Shown in pieces: positions 1-8,641 of a DNA stretch of 64,000 nt. Origin of the DNA: Dyadobacter sp. CY261 (lineage in GTDB: Bacteria > Bacteroidota > Bacteroidia > Cytophagales > Spirosomataceae). The position numbers were made by a program, and so were the translations under genes. Within the stretch, counting starts at the first letter, position 1. Every line of letters starts with the position of its first letter. The notes beneath the pieces were generated by a model that was not told where the DNA came from, searched no databases, and saw nothing but the letters and a program-made list of their open reading frames with translations. Location: NCBI RefSeq assembly GCF_021440085.1, contig NZ_JAKCPW010000020.1:1-64000 (forward strand), in the 5' to 3' direction.

Positions 1-1395
1 GGCCAGTGCAGTTGCGTACACAGTCGTTCCTTCATACAGCTCTACAGTCAATGCTCCGCTTGGATTTAGTTTGTCCCATACCCAGCCTCGTACTACATTA
101 CAGTCAGCATATTCGAAAGATCCCGAGAATCCCGGAGGAGAACAAGTAAAATTTATATCTGCGCTACCGGAAAGCCGTAAATAGTACTCTGTCTTATTTA
201 AACGTACCTTTATCTGATGCGGTTTGCCATCCCGAAGGTTATATGGAAGAGGAAAAGAAAATCCATAGTAACCGTCGCCCACACCTTGGTCTTTCAATTC
301 TTGCCGAAAGGTATCTGCCAATTTTGCAAGTAAAACATTATTTCCTTCTATCAATTCAACTAGCTGTCTCGTCGACGGGTTATTCTTGTCCCAAATCCAT
401 CCAGCGATTTCGTTACATGACGATAGAGTCACATTTCCCCTGATGCCACAATTCAAGTTTTTAGGAGATCCATCCAAGAGGTATTTCGTAGCCACAATTC
501 GTACACTCACTTGATGATTTACACCGTCTTCCATTAATGTGGAAGGTAATGCAAATCTGAACCCGTACTGACCTGTGCCTTTCCCAGCGCCTCTCAAGTC
601 TTCCCGAGCTATATCAGCTATTGTCGTTCCAATCACCCTGGAACCATCCAAAATCTCAACGGTTAGTGCCGAACCAGGATAATTCCTGTCCCAAGCCCAG
701 CCTGTTATTTCCGAACAGCCGGCCACTTCCAGAGAACCCTCATAACTCGGAGCCGTTATCGTCGTAATTGTACTACCGAGTGTGTACACAGCAAATTTAT
801 CCGGAACTATGTCCTGAATCGTGGTAATTGAACCGCTCGTTAGAGAACTGGTCTCCCCAAAGATTGATACTTCTTCAATTTTCGACAAAACCTGCTCCCA
901 CCGGCCAAGAGCCGTATTCCATCCTACTATGGTGAGTTTGTCTATTGAATTATCTGTTAAAGCAGAAATGTTGCTTTTGCTATTCCAGCTAAGCGTAATT
1001 TGTGTAGAATTTGATCCATTTATATCCCAGTATTCATTTTCGGCGACTCGTTTTACCAATTGCTCTTTGTTAGCACCAGGGAACGGACCTCCGGCCGGTA
1101 TGGAAGCAGTAGAAATTTCATCCTGAAAATAGGCTCCAAATACTCCATTACCATTAGCTGCAAATGGCCGGTATGATCCATTATTCCCAACAGGAAAAAT
1201 AAAACGCGTCTTGCCTATTTTTTTCACGTATCCGTCCACATGTCTTGCATCACTTATAGTAGATAGGCGTGTAGTATCTAAAAAGGTGACAATACCCGGA
1301 GGTAAACGGTCTGTGCGGATTATATTCTGCGAAAAGGTATGAACGCAGCAAAATAATGTTAGAACAAAGGGTGTGTAAAAGTAATTAGTCTTCAT
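1..1395 (-). CDS. Secreted GWxWD-repeat protein, partial (3' end beyond window)
   Basis: The frame stays open from ATG at 1395 to the window edge (465 codons, no stop), so the C-terminus is missing. Residues 1-22 look like a signal peptide ending in TFSQ. Residues 40-210 resemble the beta-rich HVDGYV...FPVG regions common in large secreted Bacteroidota proteins. From about residue 215 there are three tandem units of about 100-105 residues, each with a Cys shortly before a Gly-Trp-x-Trp-Asp core (residues 232, 332 and 437) and ending in YGF.F.LP....DG..H...VR. Its start lies 4 bases after the DUF1501 stop, so it is probably the third gene of the DUF1800-DUF1501 operon. The function is unknown; a cell-surface adhesive or carbohydrate-binding role is only a guess. 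Type IX secretion cannot be tested because the C-terminus is absent. Confidence 0.85.
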   Translation of the reverse strand, partial: MKTNYFYTPFVLTLFCCVHTFSQNIIRTDRLPPGIVTFLDTTRLSTISDARHVDGYVKKIGKTRFIFPVGNNGSYRPFAANGNGVFGAYFQDEISTASIPAGGPFPGANKEQLVKRVAENEYWDINGSNSTQITLSWNSKSNISALTDNSIDKLTIVGWNTALGRWEQVLSKIEEVSIFGETSSLTSGSITTIQDIVPDKFAVYTLGSTITTITAPSYEGSLEVAGCSEITGWAWDRNYPGSALTVEILDGSRVIGTTIADIAREDLRGAGKGTGQYGFRFALPSTLMEDGVNHQVSVRIVATKYLLDGSPKNLNCGIRGNVTLSSCNEIAGWIWDKNNPSTRQLVELIEGNNVLLAKLADTFRQELKDQGVGDGYYGFSFPLPYNLRDGKPHQIKVRLNKTEYYLRLSGSADINFTCSPPGFSGSFEYADCNVVRGWVWDKLNPSGALTVELYEGTTVYATALA

Positions 1396-1399
1396 AGTT

Positions 1400-2929
1400 T
1401 CAGCCGCCAATATTGATGTCATATTTACCTAGAAATTGAAGTTCCGCCCCTGACTCCACCTTTAAATCTTTTGCAAAAGCGGTGTTTGCGAGCTGGACAA
1501 GATGACCGGACCGAATATGCACCTTGTCCAATCGAGATGGCACTCGTCCAGATGACCAAACTTCCGGATCATGCCACACGCCAGATTTAAGAGTTTTGAC
1601 TGTGTCAGAAAACAGCGATGTCGTTTCGAAGTTTCTAAACAACAATTGACTAGATTTTTCCACGGGAGTTCCAAACCAATCAGTCAAAATATCTGAGTAA
1701 ATTCTCCTGAAATCGATCTGCATTTTAATGTCCCGATCATTAAATCCGGGAGCCGGGTTTGCGGGAAGCAATCCATTTGTGAGATCTGGTCGAATACCTA
1801 TCATCTGGCGTCTAATTCCCTTCCCGAATACGAACAATGGAGCTGCAACCCCATGATCTGTCCCTTTGGATGCATTCGAAGTGGCTCGGCGGCCAAAATC
1901 CGAAAATGTCATTCCTAACACCTTGTCTTCTATTCCTTGCAGTTTTAAATCGTTTTGAAACGAACTAATTGCGTCAGATAATTTTTTCAAAAGCTGGGCG
2001 TGAACGCCCTCTGTCACAACATTAGAGACCTGTGTAGAGTGAGTATCGAAACCCCCTAATTCAACAAAATATATTTTAGATTTCAGGCCGCCATGTATCA
2101 GTCTCGCCACAATCTTGAGTTGCTCGGCAAGATCATTCTTTGCTGTGGCGTCCGGATAAGCTCCAAGATTTTTCCCAGCGTCGGCAGCAGCCTTAATCTC
2201 TGCGGCGTACCCTACTGCCAACACCTGCTTTTCCCTTATAAATTTTAACAGGTCACCAGCATCACAGCATGGCAAATCAGTATTCATGTCAACAGACGAT
2301 TCACCTATAAGTTGATAGAATGAATTAGGGTCTTGAATAGTTATCCCAACAGATTGACTCGATCCCAAAAGGGCCGGAGTACTAATTTGCCCTATTTGGA
2401 CTGCAAGCGGATCTTCCATGCCCGAATTTGGATAGTTTGTAGGGTACCCCGAAAATCGATCATTTAAGTATCGCCCTCCCCATCCAGTGGATTCAAATCG
2501 GCTTGCGTCCGTTCCTGTCATCCAAATATCAGTTGACCGATAATGAGACTGATCTGGGTTAGGATAAGAAACGGAATTAATAATGGCAAGTTTACCTTCC
2601 TCAAATAGATTTTTCATTCCAGTCATGACTGGGTGGAATCCGACTTCCTGTTGCCCAGATAACTTCAAGATTGAATTTTCAGGTATTGCAATATTACTCC
2701 GAAGGTTGTAATAAGATGAATATTGATCCACTGGAATTACAGTGTTCAATCCATCATTTCCTCCCCCCAAATAAATAATTACTAGAACCCTGTCACTATT
2801 CATAGCCGCCGTCTCTTGAAGAGATCGAACTAAGGCAGATCCCTTCGCAACAGACCGAACCCCAAATCCATTTAGCATGACTGGCACCAACATTGAAGAC
2901 GCCGCCGAAATAAAATCTCTTCTTTTCAT
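1400..2929 (-). CDS. DUF1501 family exported protein with C-terminal G8-like tail
   Basis: This 509-residue protein begins KRRDF followed by a hydrophobic stretch, as in Tat-type signals of the DUF1501 family. The body (about residues 45-440) carries the family's sulfatase-like fold signatures, including a GGGNDGLNTVIP segment, an ELGGFDTHS segment and an SDFGRRA segment. The last 65 residues (GVWHDPEVWSSGRVPS... onward) form a separate beta-rich tail like those attached to many secreted Cytophagales proteins, reminiscent of G8 domains. It lies 9 bases downstream of the DUF1800 gene and 4 bases upstream of the repeat protein. DUF1501 and DUF1800 genes are commonly paired; their biochemical role is unclear. 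The family call is firm, the function is not. Confidence 0.9.
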   Translation of the reverse strand: MKRRDFISAASSMLVPVMLNGFGVRSVAKGSALVRSLQETAAMNSDRVLVIIYLGGGNDGLNTVIPVDQYSSYYNLRSNIAIPENSILKLSGQQEVGFHPVMTGMKNLFEEGKLAIINSVSYPNPDQSHYRSTDIWMTGTDASRFESTGWGGRYLNDRFSGYPTNYPNSGMEDPLAVQIGQISTPALLGSSQSVGITIQDPNSFYQLIGESSVDMNTDLPCCDAGDLLKFIREKQVLAVGYAAEIKAAADAGKNLGAYPDATAKNDLAEQLKIVARLIHGGLKSKIYFVELGGFDTHSTQVSNVVTEGVHAQLLKKLSDAISSFQNDLKLQGIEDKVLGMTFSDFGRRATSNASKGTDHGVAAPLFVFGKGIRRQMIGIRPDLTNGLLPANPAPGFNDRDIKMQIDFRRIYSDILTDWFGTPVEKSSQLLFRNFETTSLFSDTVKTLKSGVWHDPEVWSSGRVPSRLDKVHIRSGHLVQLANTAFAKDLKVESGAELQFLGKYDINIGG

Positions 2930-2938
2930 GATCTGAAT

Positions 2939-4576
2939 TTAAAAAACCTGATACTCCGCCATCCTTAAAAGATACTTAAGCAATGCTCGACATCTCCAGA
3001 GTATTGTATTCTGCTTTTGGACTTCATTTGGTGAAGCACGATAGGCGTTCCACTCTTTTGTCCAGGTACTTCTTGGGCTTGCCTTCATCATCATGATAGA
3101 GTCAATTAGAAAATCCTTTTGATTTTGGGTGAAGTCCAAGGCGAATAAGTTTCGACAGAACTCCGCAAGCACTTTTTCACAATCAATTGGCGCAGTACCC
3201 GCCACATCGTTAAAGTTTGGTTGAATACCTCTAAGCCTGGCTAGAATATCGATCCCCAGTACGTAGCCCTGTTTAATCTCGAGAAACGGATAGACAAAGT
3301 TATCTGTCTTCGAGCCGCGCTGACCGATGATGCTTTCATTAATCCAATTCTTGGAATAACCAGTTTGATAGTACGCGGGGGAACCAAACACAGATGGTTG
3401 GTCCAATAGATTTAGCTGTAAGAGGCTGAGGCCATTACTAATGAAACTGGTCATTTTGTAAAATGGACCGTATTCAGTTGTTATATCTGGCACCTGCTGA
3501 TTGAAAATACGTGCTGTACCAATCAGGAGCTCAGCGGGAGATTTAATTTGGGCGGCGAAGTTTCTATTTTCAAAAAAAACTTGACTGGAAAGTAGTTTTC
3601 TAAGCACTGGTGCGATTAAGAAATTATTCTCCGAACTTGCGAAGAACTGCGCTAACGGACCAACTACATTATCTTCGATTTCATCGGTTACGTTGGGGTT
3701 AACGTACCATCGGTAAAGCTTGCGACAGATAAATTTTGCAGCTTCTTGGTGAGCTAGCAGCATCGAAATAAGATCGAACAATTCCTCATCCCCCGCGGAC
3801 GCGCTTGATCTGCCAACAATCGTAGTATTATTATATTTTTCAGAAAAAATTTTATTTGAAGAATCGTGCCGGGTAGAATTGAAAACGGAACTTATAGACG
3901 TACTACCCTCTTTGTACCGATTTAATGCCTGCCATCCAGTCAAAACCCTTGCCGCCGCTTTGACATCTTGCTCAGTGTAGTTTGCGTTTCCTTTGAAGTC
4001 CCTTGCTCCAACAACGAATAACTCTTGCAACTCCCGTGCATAGTTCTCGTTGGGACGTCCCATTTCATTTTCGTTGCCATTTTGGAAGATCAGCATTCCC
4101 GGCTCCTTAGTAATACCGATAGCCATATTTTTAAAACTTCCTAAACAGTTGGTCCTTAAAAATCTTAGGTAACTGTCTACGAAACGATGGTCTTCCACCG
4201 ACGAATAAGTCACAACAAAATGGTTCTGCCAAAACGCCGTTAGTTTTTCCACAACCGAGGGGCGATTGGTCTGTTCGGTCATTAAGCCGATCCACCAGCA
4301 TTTAATATAGTTATAATAAGCGGCGTTTCGCCCGCCTGAAAACGCCTTCCCTAAAAACGGCTGGCCCGCATCGCTCCTAGCCACATCCATCTCCACCGGT
4401 GGCGGAGGAGTAGCGCGATACGAAGCATTGCTGATCAGAATGTCGACGGCCTGTGATGCCGTCTTACCTGTAAAATCTGCGATTTCCTGCTGCGTGGGAC
4501 CAAAAGTTGCCCTCCTTAACAGGTGCGCAGCGGTTGCGGCCGTTAAGGGCTGAGTATAGGTATCCAGGTATGCCAT
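2939..4576 (-). CDS. DUF1800 family protein
   Basis: A 545-residue protein with the DUF1800 hallmark LLRRATFGPT near the N-terminus (about residues 20-29), later followed by QNHFV, NENYARELQELF and LTGWQ segments typical of the family. The RELxELFxxG and AAxxLTGW stretches are the parts I trust most. No classical signal peptide is visible at the chosen ATG, which is preceded by a leader of unknown extent. It is the first gene of a tight minus-strand operon with the DUF1501 gene, the usual arrangement for these two families. The molecular function of DUF1800 proteins is not established; a role in cell-surface or periplasmic processes is inferred only from the exported partner. Confidence 0.92.
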   Translation of the reverse strand: MAYLDTYTQPLTAATAAHLLRRATFGPTQQEIADFTGKTASQAVDILISNASYRATPPPPVEMDVARSDAGQPFLGKAFSGGRNAAYYNYIKCWWIGLMTEQTNRPSVVEKLTAFWQNHFVVTYSSVEDHRFVDSYLRFLRTNCLGSFKNMAIGITKEPGMLIFQNGNENEMGRPNENYARELQELFVVGARDFKGNANYTEQDVKAAARVLTGWQALNRYKEGSTSISSVFNSTRHDSSNKIFSEKYNNTTIVGRSSASAGDEELFDLISMLLAHQEAAKFICRKLYRWYVNPNVTDEIEDNVVGPLAQFFASSENNFLIAPVLRKLLSSQVFFENRNFAAQIKSPAELLIGTARIFNQQVPDITTEYGPFYKMTSFISNGLSLLQLNLLDQPSVFGSPAYYQTGYSKNWINESIIGQRGSKTDNFVYPFLEIKQGYVLGIDILARLRGIQPNFNDVAGTAPIDCEKVLAEFCRNLFALDFTQNQKDFLIDSIMMMKASPRSTWTKEWNAYRASPNEVQKQNTILWRCRALLKYLLRMAEYQVF

Positions 4577-5048
4577 GATGGTGGCTTAATGGTTACAAAG
4601 CGTTAAAAAACTTTAAGGCAATCTCCGACTTATTGAATTTCCGGTGCGGAGGCGGTTCTGACGGGCACAATACTTCTATCCTTTACGGTCGATACGCCAT
4701 AAGGGCATTGTTGCTTGATTTGTCTAGTTAAGGCGGGTCATTAAAATGTCGCAGATGCGATTTGTAGAAGAACTTAATACCGTTTGATTTCGGAGGGTAG
4801 ATTTTGCTACATCCCTTACTATCCATTGGTCTAGCGGATAGCCTTCACATTTCGTCTCTGTCATTTGTAGAATATCACTTCTTAACTCACATCAAAATTA
4901 GTAAGTTACTACGGTTTTACAAAGTATTTCTACAAATTTTTTACAAAATATTTTATTTGATGACAAATATATCACAGTTTTTATGGAAGATGTTACTTAT
5001 TCGTGTGTAGGTATGGTTACAATACATTAATAGTACTACTTACTATAA
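4577..5048. other. Non-coding intergenic region
   Basis: These 472 bases separate the DUF1800 start from the 3' end of the TruC-like gene, both on the minus strand. The right half is strongly AT-rich. I find no convincing reading frame and no clear TANNTTTG promoter for the DUF1800 operon. An 8-base inverted repeat, GTTACAAT (5016-5023) and ATTGTAAC (5051-5058), flanks the TruC stop but has a 27-base loop and no T-run, so it is a poor terminator. Confidence 0.6.
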
Positions 5049-5738
5049 TCATTGTAACAATTTCAACTCTTTTGTCATTCGCGCAAATTCCGGTTGATAA
5101 CCCGCCTCAATTATAACCTGTTCTCCATTCACCAGATGGTTGAACTGTACTGACTGGGCATGCAACATCATCTGAATCATCTCCAAATGCTCCTTAAAAA
5201 ACCTATTCTGCTTATTACAGCCATGGGGCCTGTCCCCAATAATCGGATGAAGAATATGCGCCATGTGCTTGCGGAGCTGGTGCATGCGGCCCGTAACAGG
5301 ATTGAGCTTGACGAGCGAATAGCGCGATGTCGGATGCGTTCCGGCTGCGAAAGGCACCTCAGTCCGTAGCAGCGTTTCGAAATAGGTAACCGCTTCCTGC
5401 GTTACACCATCATCACGTTTGAGGGGATAATCTATTTTACCGTCGTCGGGCGTGTAGCCTCGTACGATGGCGTGATAAGTCTTGGCGACTTCACCTTCCA
5501 TAAACTTGCGTTGCATTTCCCGGTTGGTCGCCTCGTCCAATGCAAAGAGCAGGACACCCGAGGTTTTCCGGTCGAGGCGATGGACGGGGTACACCCTTCG
5601 GCCAAGTTGGTCGCGCAGGAGTTGCACCGCAAAAACGTCGGCGTCGCTGGCGATATGTGAGCGATGTACAAGGAGGCCATTCGGTTTATTAATAGCTACC
5701 AAATGCTCGCATTCATACAATATTTCCAATGGGCCCAT
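5049..5738 (-). CDS. truC: RluA-family pseudouridine synthase, TruC-like
   Basis: This 229-residue protein has the RluA-family catalytic motif HRLDRKTSG with the nucleophilic Asp at residue 56, followed by the RxHQLRKHMAHI...HPIIGDRPHG and MMLHAQ segments. The combination of HPIIGD.xHG with a downstream N-R spacing and the short single-domain architecture (no S4 domain) fits TruC, which makes pseudouridine 65 in some tRNAs, better than RluA, RluC or RluD. The start MGPLEILYE is an ATG, and the fold begins at once. It sits 124 bases upstream of the DUF1361 gene on the same strand, but common transcription is uncertain. The substrate assignment is by motif resemblance only. Confidence 0.85.
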   Translation of the reverse strand: MGPLEILYECEHLVAINKPNGLLVHRSHIASDADVFAVQLLRDQLGRRVYPVHRLDRKTSGVLLFALDEATNREMQRKFMEGEVAKTYHAIVRGYTPDDGKIDYPLKRDDGVTQEAVTYFETLLRTEVPFAAGTHPTSRYSLVKLNPVTGRMHQLRKHMAHILHPIIGDRPHGCNKQNRFFKEHLEMIQMMLHAQSVQFNHLVNGEQVIIEAGYQPEFARMTKELKLLQ

Positions 5739-5862
5739 TTCAAGGAAGGATTTAGACAGCGGGGAAATTTATCCAATCCGGATCCATTGATGTGTCAAAA
5801 CTCTCCAACCGCTATTTTACGAAAAATCAACGGCTTTCAGACGTAGAAATCCAGTTAAACAA

Positions 5863-6534
5863 CTAACTGTTTCCGGGTCCTGTATTCTTTTTAGAATGCC
5901 GGATGCGGAAGCGGATTACGCCCCAAAGTACCAAATACAAGATTCCCAGCAGCATCCCGATTTCCATAGCTAAAACCCAAGCCGTGCGATCGAGCAAACT
6001 TTCTAACAGGTTATCGATAATGGCATGAGGGTCATGGAGGATATCCCAACTGTTCATTCGGCGTACACGGCCAAGGTATACCCCAAAACCGGCCAGCGGC
6101 AAGCTAATGAGTAACATCGCATTAGCCGTTTTCCGCTCAAATATTCTCCGCCAGGAACGATGAATCCAGTAAAGCGACACCAGTCCGTTAAAAAGGCTCA
6201 CTTCGGCGTAAGAGAAGAGCATGATCGTATCATGCCAGGTAAGGTCACGCTGATAGTCCACCGTGAGATGCGCAAGGTCGGTGATCATGTAAGGCGCATT
6301 CGGGAAGAATGCCAGCCAAGCTATGCTGAGAATGCCCAGCAAAACGGGGATATGTCCAAAACGTTTCGTGAGGTTATCCGCAAAGAAGGCAATAATAAGC
6401 GGTATCCAGCTTAAAAACAGATTCCAGTCGAGTGAAAAATCAACCGGGGAATTGAAGAGGATGCGGATAAGGTGGAAAAATACTGCAAGAAGGCTCAAAA
6501 GCAAAAGCAGCAGTAGCGAGAACAAACCTTCCAT
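5863..6534 (-). CDS. DUF1361 family integral membrane protein
   Basis: The product is a polytopic membrane protein with about six hydrophobic segments and the DUF1361 core AWLAFFPNAPYMITDLAHL, in which the FPNAPY motif is diagnostic. From the ATG at 6534 it has 223 residues and starts directly with a leucine-rich transmembrane segment. An in-frame TTG at 6600 would add 22 residues; an upstream stop at 6622-6624 leaves no other ATG, and I cannot decide between the two. The C-terminal tail after the last helix is basic. The function of DUF1361 proteins is unknown. Neighbours are a tRNA-modifying enzyme and an RNA helicase, which give no clear functional hint. Confidence 0.85.
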   Translation of the reverse strand: MEGLFSLLLLLLLSLLAVFFHLIRILFNSPVDFSLDWNLFLSWIPLIIAFFADNLTKRFGHIPVLLGILSIAWLAFFPNAPYMITDLAHLTVDYQRDLTWHDTIMLFSYAEVSLFNGLVSLYWIHRSWRRIFERKTANAMLLISLPLAGFGVYLGRVRRMNSWDILHDPHAIIDNLLESLLDRTAWVLAMEIGMLLGILYLVLWGVIRFRIRHSKKNTGPGNS

Positions 6535-6671
6535 TGTGATAATGGGAGGATCGGATACGCTAAATTTATAATTCCTTATCCAATCTATCAAACGGTCCAA
6601 GTGTACGTAATTTAAGTTCTTTCATGACGGTTAAGCAAGACAAATGAATGCTCACGTCTGACCAACGCTGA

Positions 6672-8069
6672 TCAAGAGGCTTGTGCCTCAGTAGGGTTTA
6701 CAGATGTCGGCTGACTCTTTTTAGGTCTCCGCCGTTTGTTCCTGCGCTTTGGCTCGCTGGTGACAGCTGCCACAGCCACGTCTGTCGGCTTGCTTTCTGC
6801 GCTGGCGGTTTCCAGGGGTTTGGCCTCGCGATGTGGTTTTCTCGCTGATTGTGCGCCCTGACCAACCTTTTTTGTATTCTTATTAATAGTGTTACGCCGT
6901 CCCGACCGAAACCGTGGCGGCTCGAACGTGGGTGCTTCACCCAACCCCAATTCACGCGTAATGGACTTTTTTTCTAATTCCTTCTCAAAAAGCCTTTCGA
7001 TCTTCAATACATATTTCTGATCCTGCTCATTAATAAAGGTAATCGCTGTTCCTTTTGATTCGGCCCGTGCTGTGCGGCCTATGCGGTGTACATAGTCTTC
7101 GGGGTCGCGGGGGACATCGTAGTTCACCACATGGCTGAGGTTATCAATATCTATGCCGCGGGATAAGACATCGGTTGCAACCAGGATGGGGAATTGCCGG
7201 TTTTTGAAATCACGCAGTACAATTTCCCGCTCACCTTGTTCCGAATCCGAAGAGATACCATGCGCACCAAGGCCCAATTTCCGCAACGCCCGCACGATCG
7301 GCTCCACATTAGATTTGCGGGAAGTAAATAATACCATGCTGATATTTTGTACTTCTTTGAGCAAATGTACCAGCAATGGCAGCTTCTGCTCATCTTTTGC
7401 GAGGTAAAACTGCTGATCGATCCGGTCGGCAGGACGCGATACGGCGAGCCTTATCTCTTCGGGATTTTGTAAAATGCGTTTAGCCAGTTCACCGATCTTG
7501 GAAGGCATAGTGGCCGAAAACATCAATGTTTGCCGTTGCGTGGGCAGAAAGCTCATAATTTTTAGGATATCGCTGAGAAAGCCCATGTCGAGCATCCGGT
7601 CGGCTTCATCCAGTACGAGGTGTCGCACGGTGCGGAAATTGACATAACCCAACTGCAAATGAGCGATCAACCGCCCCGGTGTGGCGATGATAATATCTGC
7701 TCCTTGCGTCAGGGCTTTTTTCTGCTGGTCCCATTCCGGGCCTTTGTTGCCGCCGTAAACAGCAATGCTGGTAGCTCCGACAAAATACCCCAACCCCTGG
7801 ATTTGCTGGTCGATCTGCACCGCCAGTTCACGGGTAGGCACCAGAATGAGTGCTCCGGTATGTTCATTTGCCTCGTGGGCAACCTTGTCGAGAATGGGAA
7901 TCAGGTAGGCGGCAGTTTTACCGGTTCCTGTCTGTGCGCAGGCTAGCAGGTCTTTGCCGCTGAGAATGTAGGGGATTGCCTGCTCCTGAATTGGTGTCGC
8001 CTGCTGGTAGTTCATGGAATCCACGGCGTTTAGCACGTCTTCGTGGAGTTCAAATTCGTTGAAATTCAA
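6672..8069 (-). CDS. rhlE: DEAD-box RNA helicase, RhlE-like
   Basis: This 465-residue protein carries the full motif set in order: Q motif (TPIQEQAIP), motif I AQTGTGKT, Ia PTRELA, II DEAD within VLDEADRMLDMGF, III SAT, V ATDVLSRGID and VI HRIGRTAR. After the second RecA-like domain comes a long basic, low-complexity tail (about residues 385-465, ending RRNKRRRPKKS) typical of RhlE-type enzymes that bind rRNA or unwind structured mRNA. The start is a TTG at 8069: an upstream in-frame stop at 8073-8075 rules out an ATG, and MNF..F.LHEDV matches the usual N-terminus of these proteins. A promoter and a structured leader lie upstream (8125-8197). The exact RNA target cannot be read from sequence. 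Confidence 0.94.
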   Translation of the reverse strand: MNFNEFELHEDVLNAVDSMNYQQATPIQEQAIPYILSGKDLLACAQTGTGKTAAYLIPILDKVAHEANEHTGALILVPTRELAVQIDQQIQGLGYFVGATSIAVYGGNKGPEWDQQKKALTQGADIIIATPGRLIAHLQLGYVNFRTVRHLVLDEADRMLDMGFLSDILKIMSFLPTQRQTLMFSATMPSKIGELAKRILQNPEEIRLAVSRPADRIDQQFYLAKDEQKLPLLVHLLKEVQNISMVLFTSRKSNVEPIVRALRKLGLGAHGISSDSEQGEREIVLRDFKNRQFPILVATDVLSRGIDIDNLSHVVNYDVPRDPEDYVHRIGRTARAESKGTAITFINEQDQKYVLKIERLFEKELEKKSITRELGLGEAPTFEPPRFRSGRRNTINKNTKKVGQGAQSARKPHREAKPLETASAESKPTDVAVAAVTSEPKRRNKRRRPKKSQPTSVNPTEAQAS

Positions 8070-8124
8070 AATTCAGCTTTTAAAACCTGCAAATTCGTTG
8101 ATTTACAGATGTGTTATAGATATA

Positions 8125-8149
8125 GCTGACTTTGATTTTTCCAGTCAGC
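8125..8149 (-). promoter_or_regulatory. Stem-loop in the helicase mRNA leader
   Basis: A 7-base-pair stem, GCTGACT paired with AGTCAGC, closes an 11-base loop about 20 bases downstream of the predicted promoter and 55 bases before the TTG start of the helicase gene. There is no T-run after it, so it is not a terminator. A regulatory role, for instance temperature-dependent or autoregulated translation, is only inferred. Confidence 0.45.
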
Positions 8150-8166
8150 AAACCGCTCGATTTGAA

Positions 8167-8197
8167 CAAATATAACGAACAAGTGCTAAAATGACAA
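8167..8197 (-). promoter_or_regulatory. Predicted promoter of the rhlE-like gene
   Basis: On the minus strand TTG (8197-8195) is followed after 20 bases by TATATTTG (8174-8167), a perfect match to the Bacteroidota primary-sigma consensus TTG-N19-21-TANNTTTG. It would give a leader of about 90 bases before the TTG start codon at 8069. Confidence 0.7.
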
Positions 8198-8203
8198 GAA
8201 ACG

Positions 8204-8239
8204 TGCAAAACCGTCGTGTAAAGGTCCCTTGCACGACGG
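8204..8239 (-). terminator. Intrinsic terminator after the aldehyde dehydrogenase operon
   Basis: On the minus strand CCGTCGTG (8239-8232) pairs with CACGACGG (8218-8211) around a 13-base loop and is followed by TTTTGC. It lies 30 bases downstream of the DUF779 stop, in the right place to end that transcript. The T-run is short, so termination may be partial. Confidence 0.6.
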
Positions 8240-8268
8240 CCTTGCCCCCTCCATCAATAATCTGGTTT

Positions 8269-8634
8269 TCAGATGTTGATTGCCGTCAGATCACCGGTTT
8301 CCTCGGGCGTGTAAAGTCTTGAACGGGTTATAAAACGTACCCCCAGGGGGATCTCTAGCGAAAAGCTCGAGCCGCGGCCAGGCACGACATCGATCGTCAG
8401 CTGGGTATGCTGCCAGTACTCAAATTGATCACGGCTCATAAAAAACCCGCAGCCCGCTATGTTTCCCAACAGCACATCACTATCCGACACCCGAAATTCA
8501 CCTTTTGGGAAACACATGGGCTGCGAGCCATCACAACAACCGCCACTCTGATGAAACATCAGCTCTCCATTCTCTTCCCGAAGCCGGGCCACAACGGCCT
8601 CGGCTTCGGGCGTAATCAGAACGCGCTCCGTCAT
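8269..8634 (-). CDS. DUF779 domain protein
   Basis: A 121-residue soluble protein of the DUF779 family, recognised by the Cys-rich centre HQSGGCCDGSQPMCFPKGEF and the C-terminal SLEIPLGVRFITRSRLYTPEE. Three clustered cysteines (GGCC...C) suggest metal or redox chemistry, but this is inference. It follows the aldehyde dehydrogenase gene by 7 bases and certainly shares its mRNA. The pairing of DUF779 with NAD-dependent acetaldehyde-type dehydrogenases is widespread, so an accessory role for that enzyme is plausible. The product is about full length for the family. Confidence 0.9.
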   Translation of the reverse strand: MTERVLITPEAEAVVARLREENGELMFHQSGGCCDGSQPMCFPKGEFRVSDSDVLLGNIAGCGFFMSRDQFEYWQHTQLTIDVVPGRGSSFSLEIPLGVRFITRSRLYTPEETGDLTAINI

Positions 8635-8641
8635 AACATCC

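Noticed and set aside
4804..5010. 68-codon plus-strand frame in the AT-rich gap
   Set aside because: It has no similarity and no promoter, and its composition is that of non-coding AT-rich DNA.
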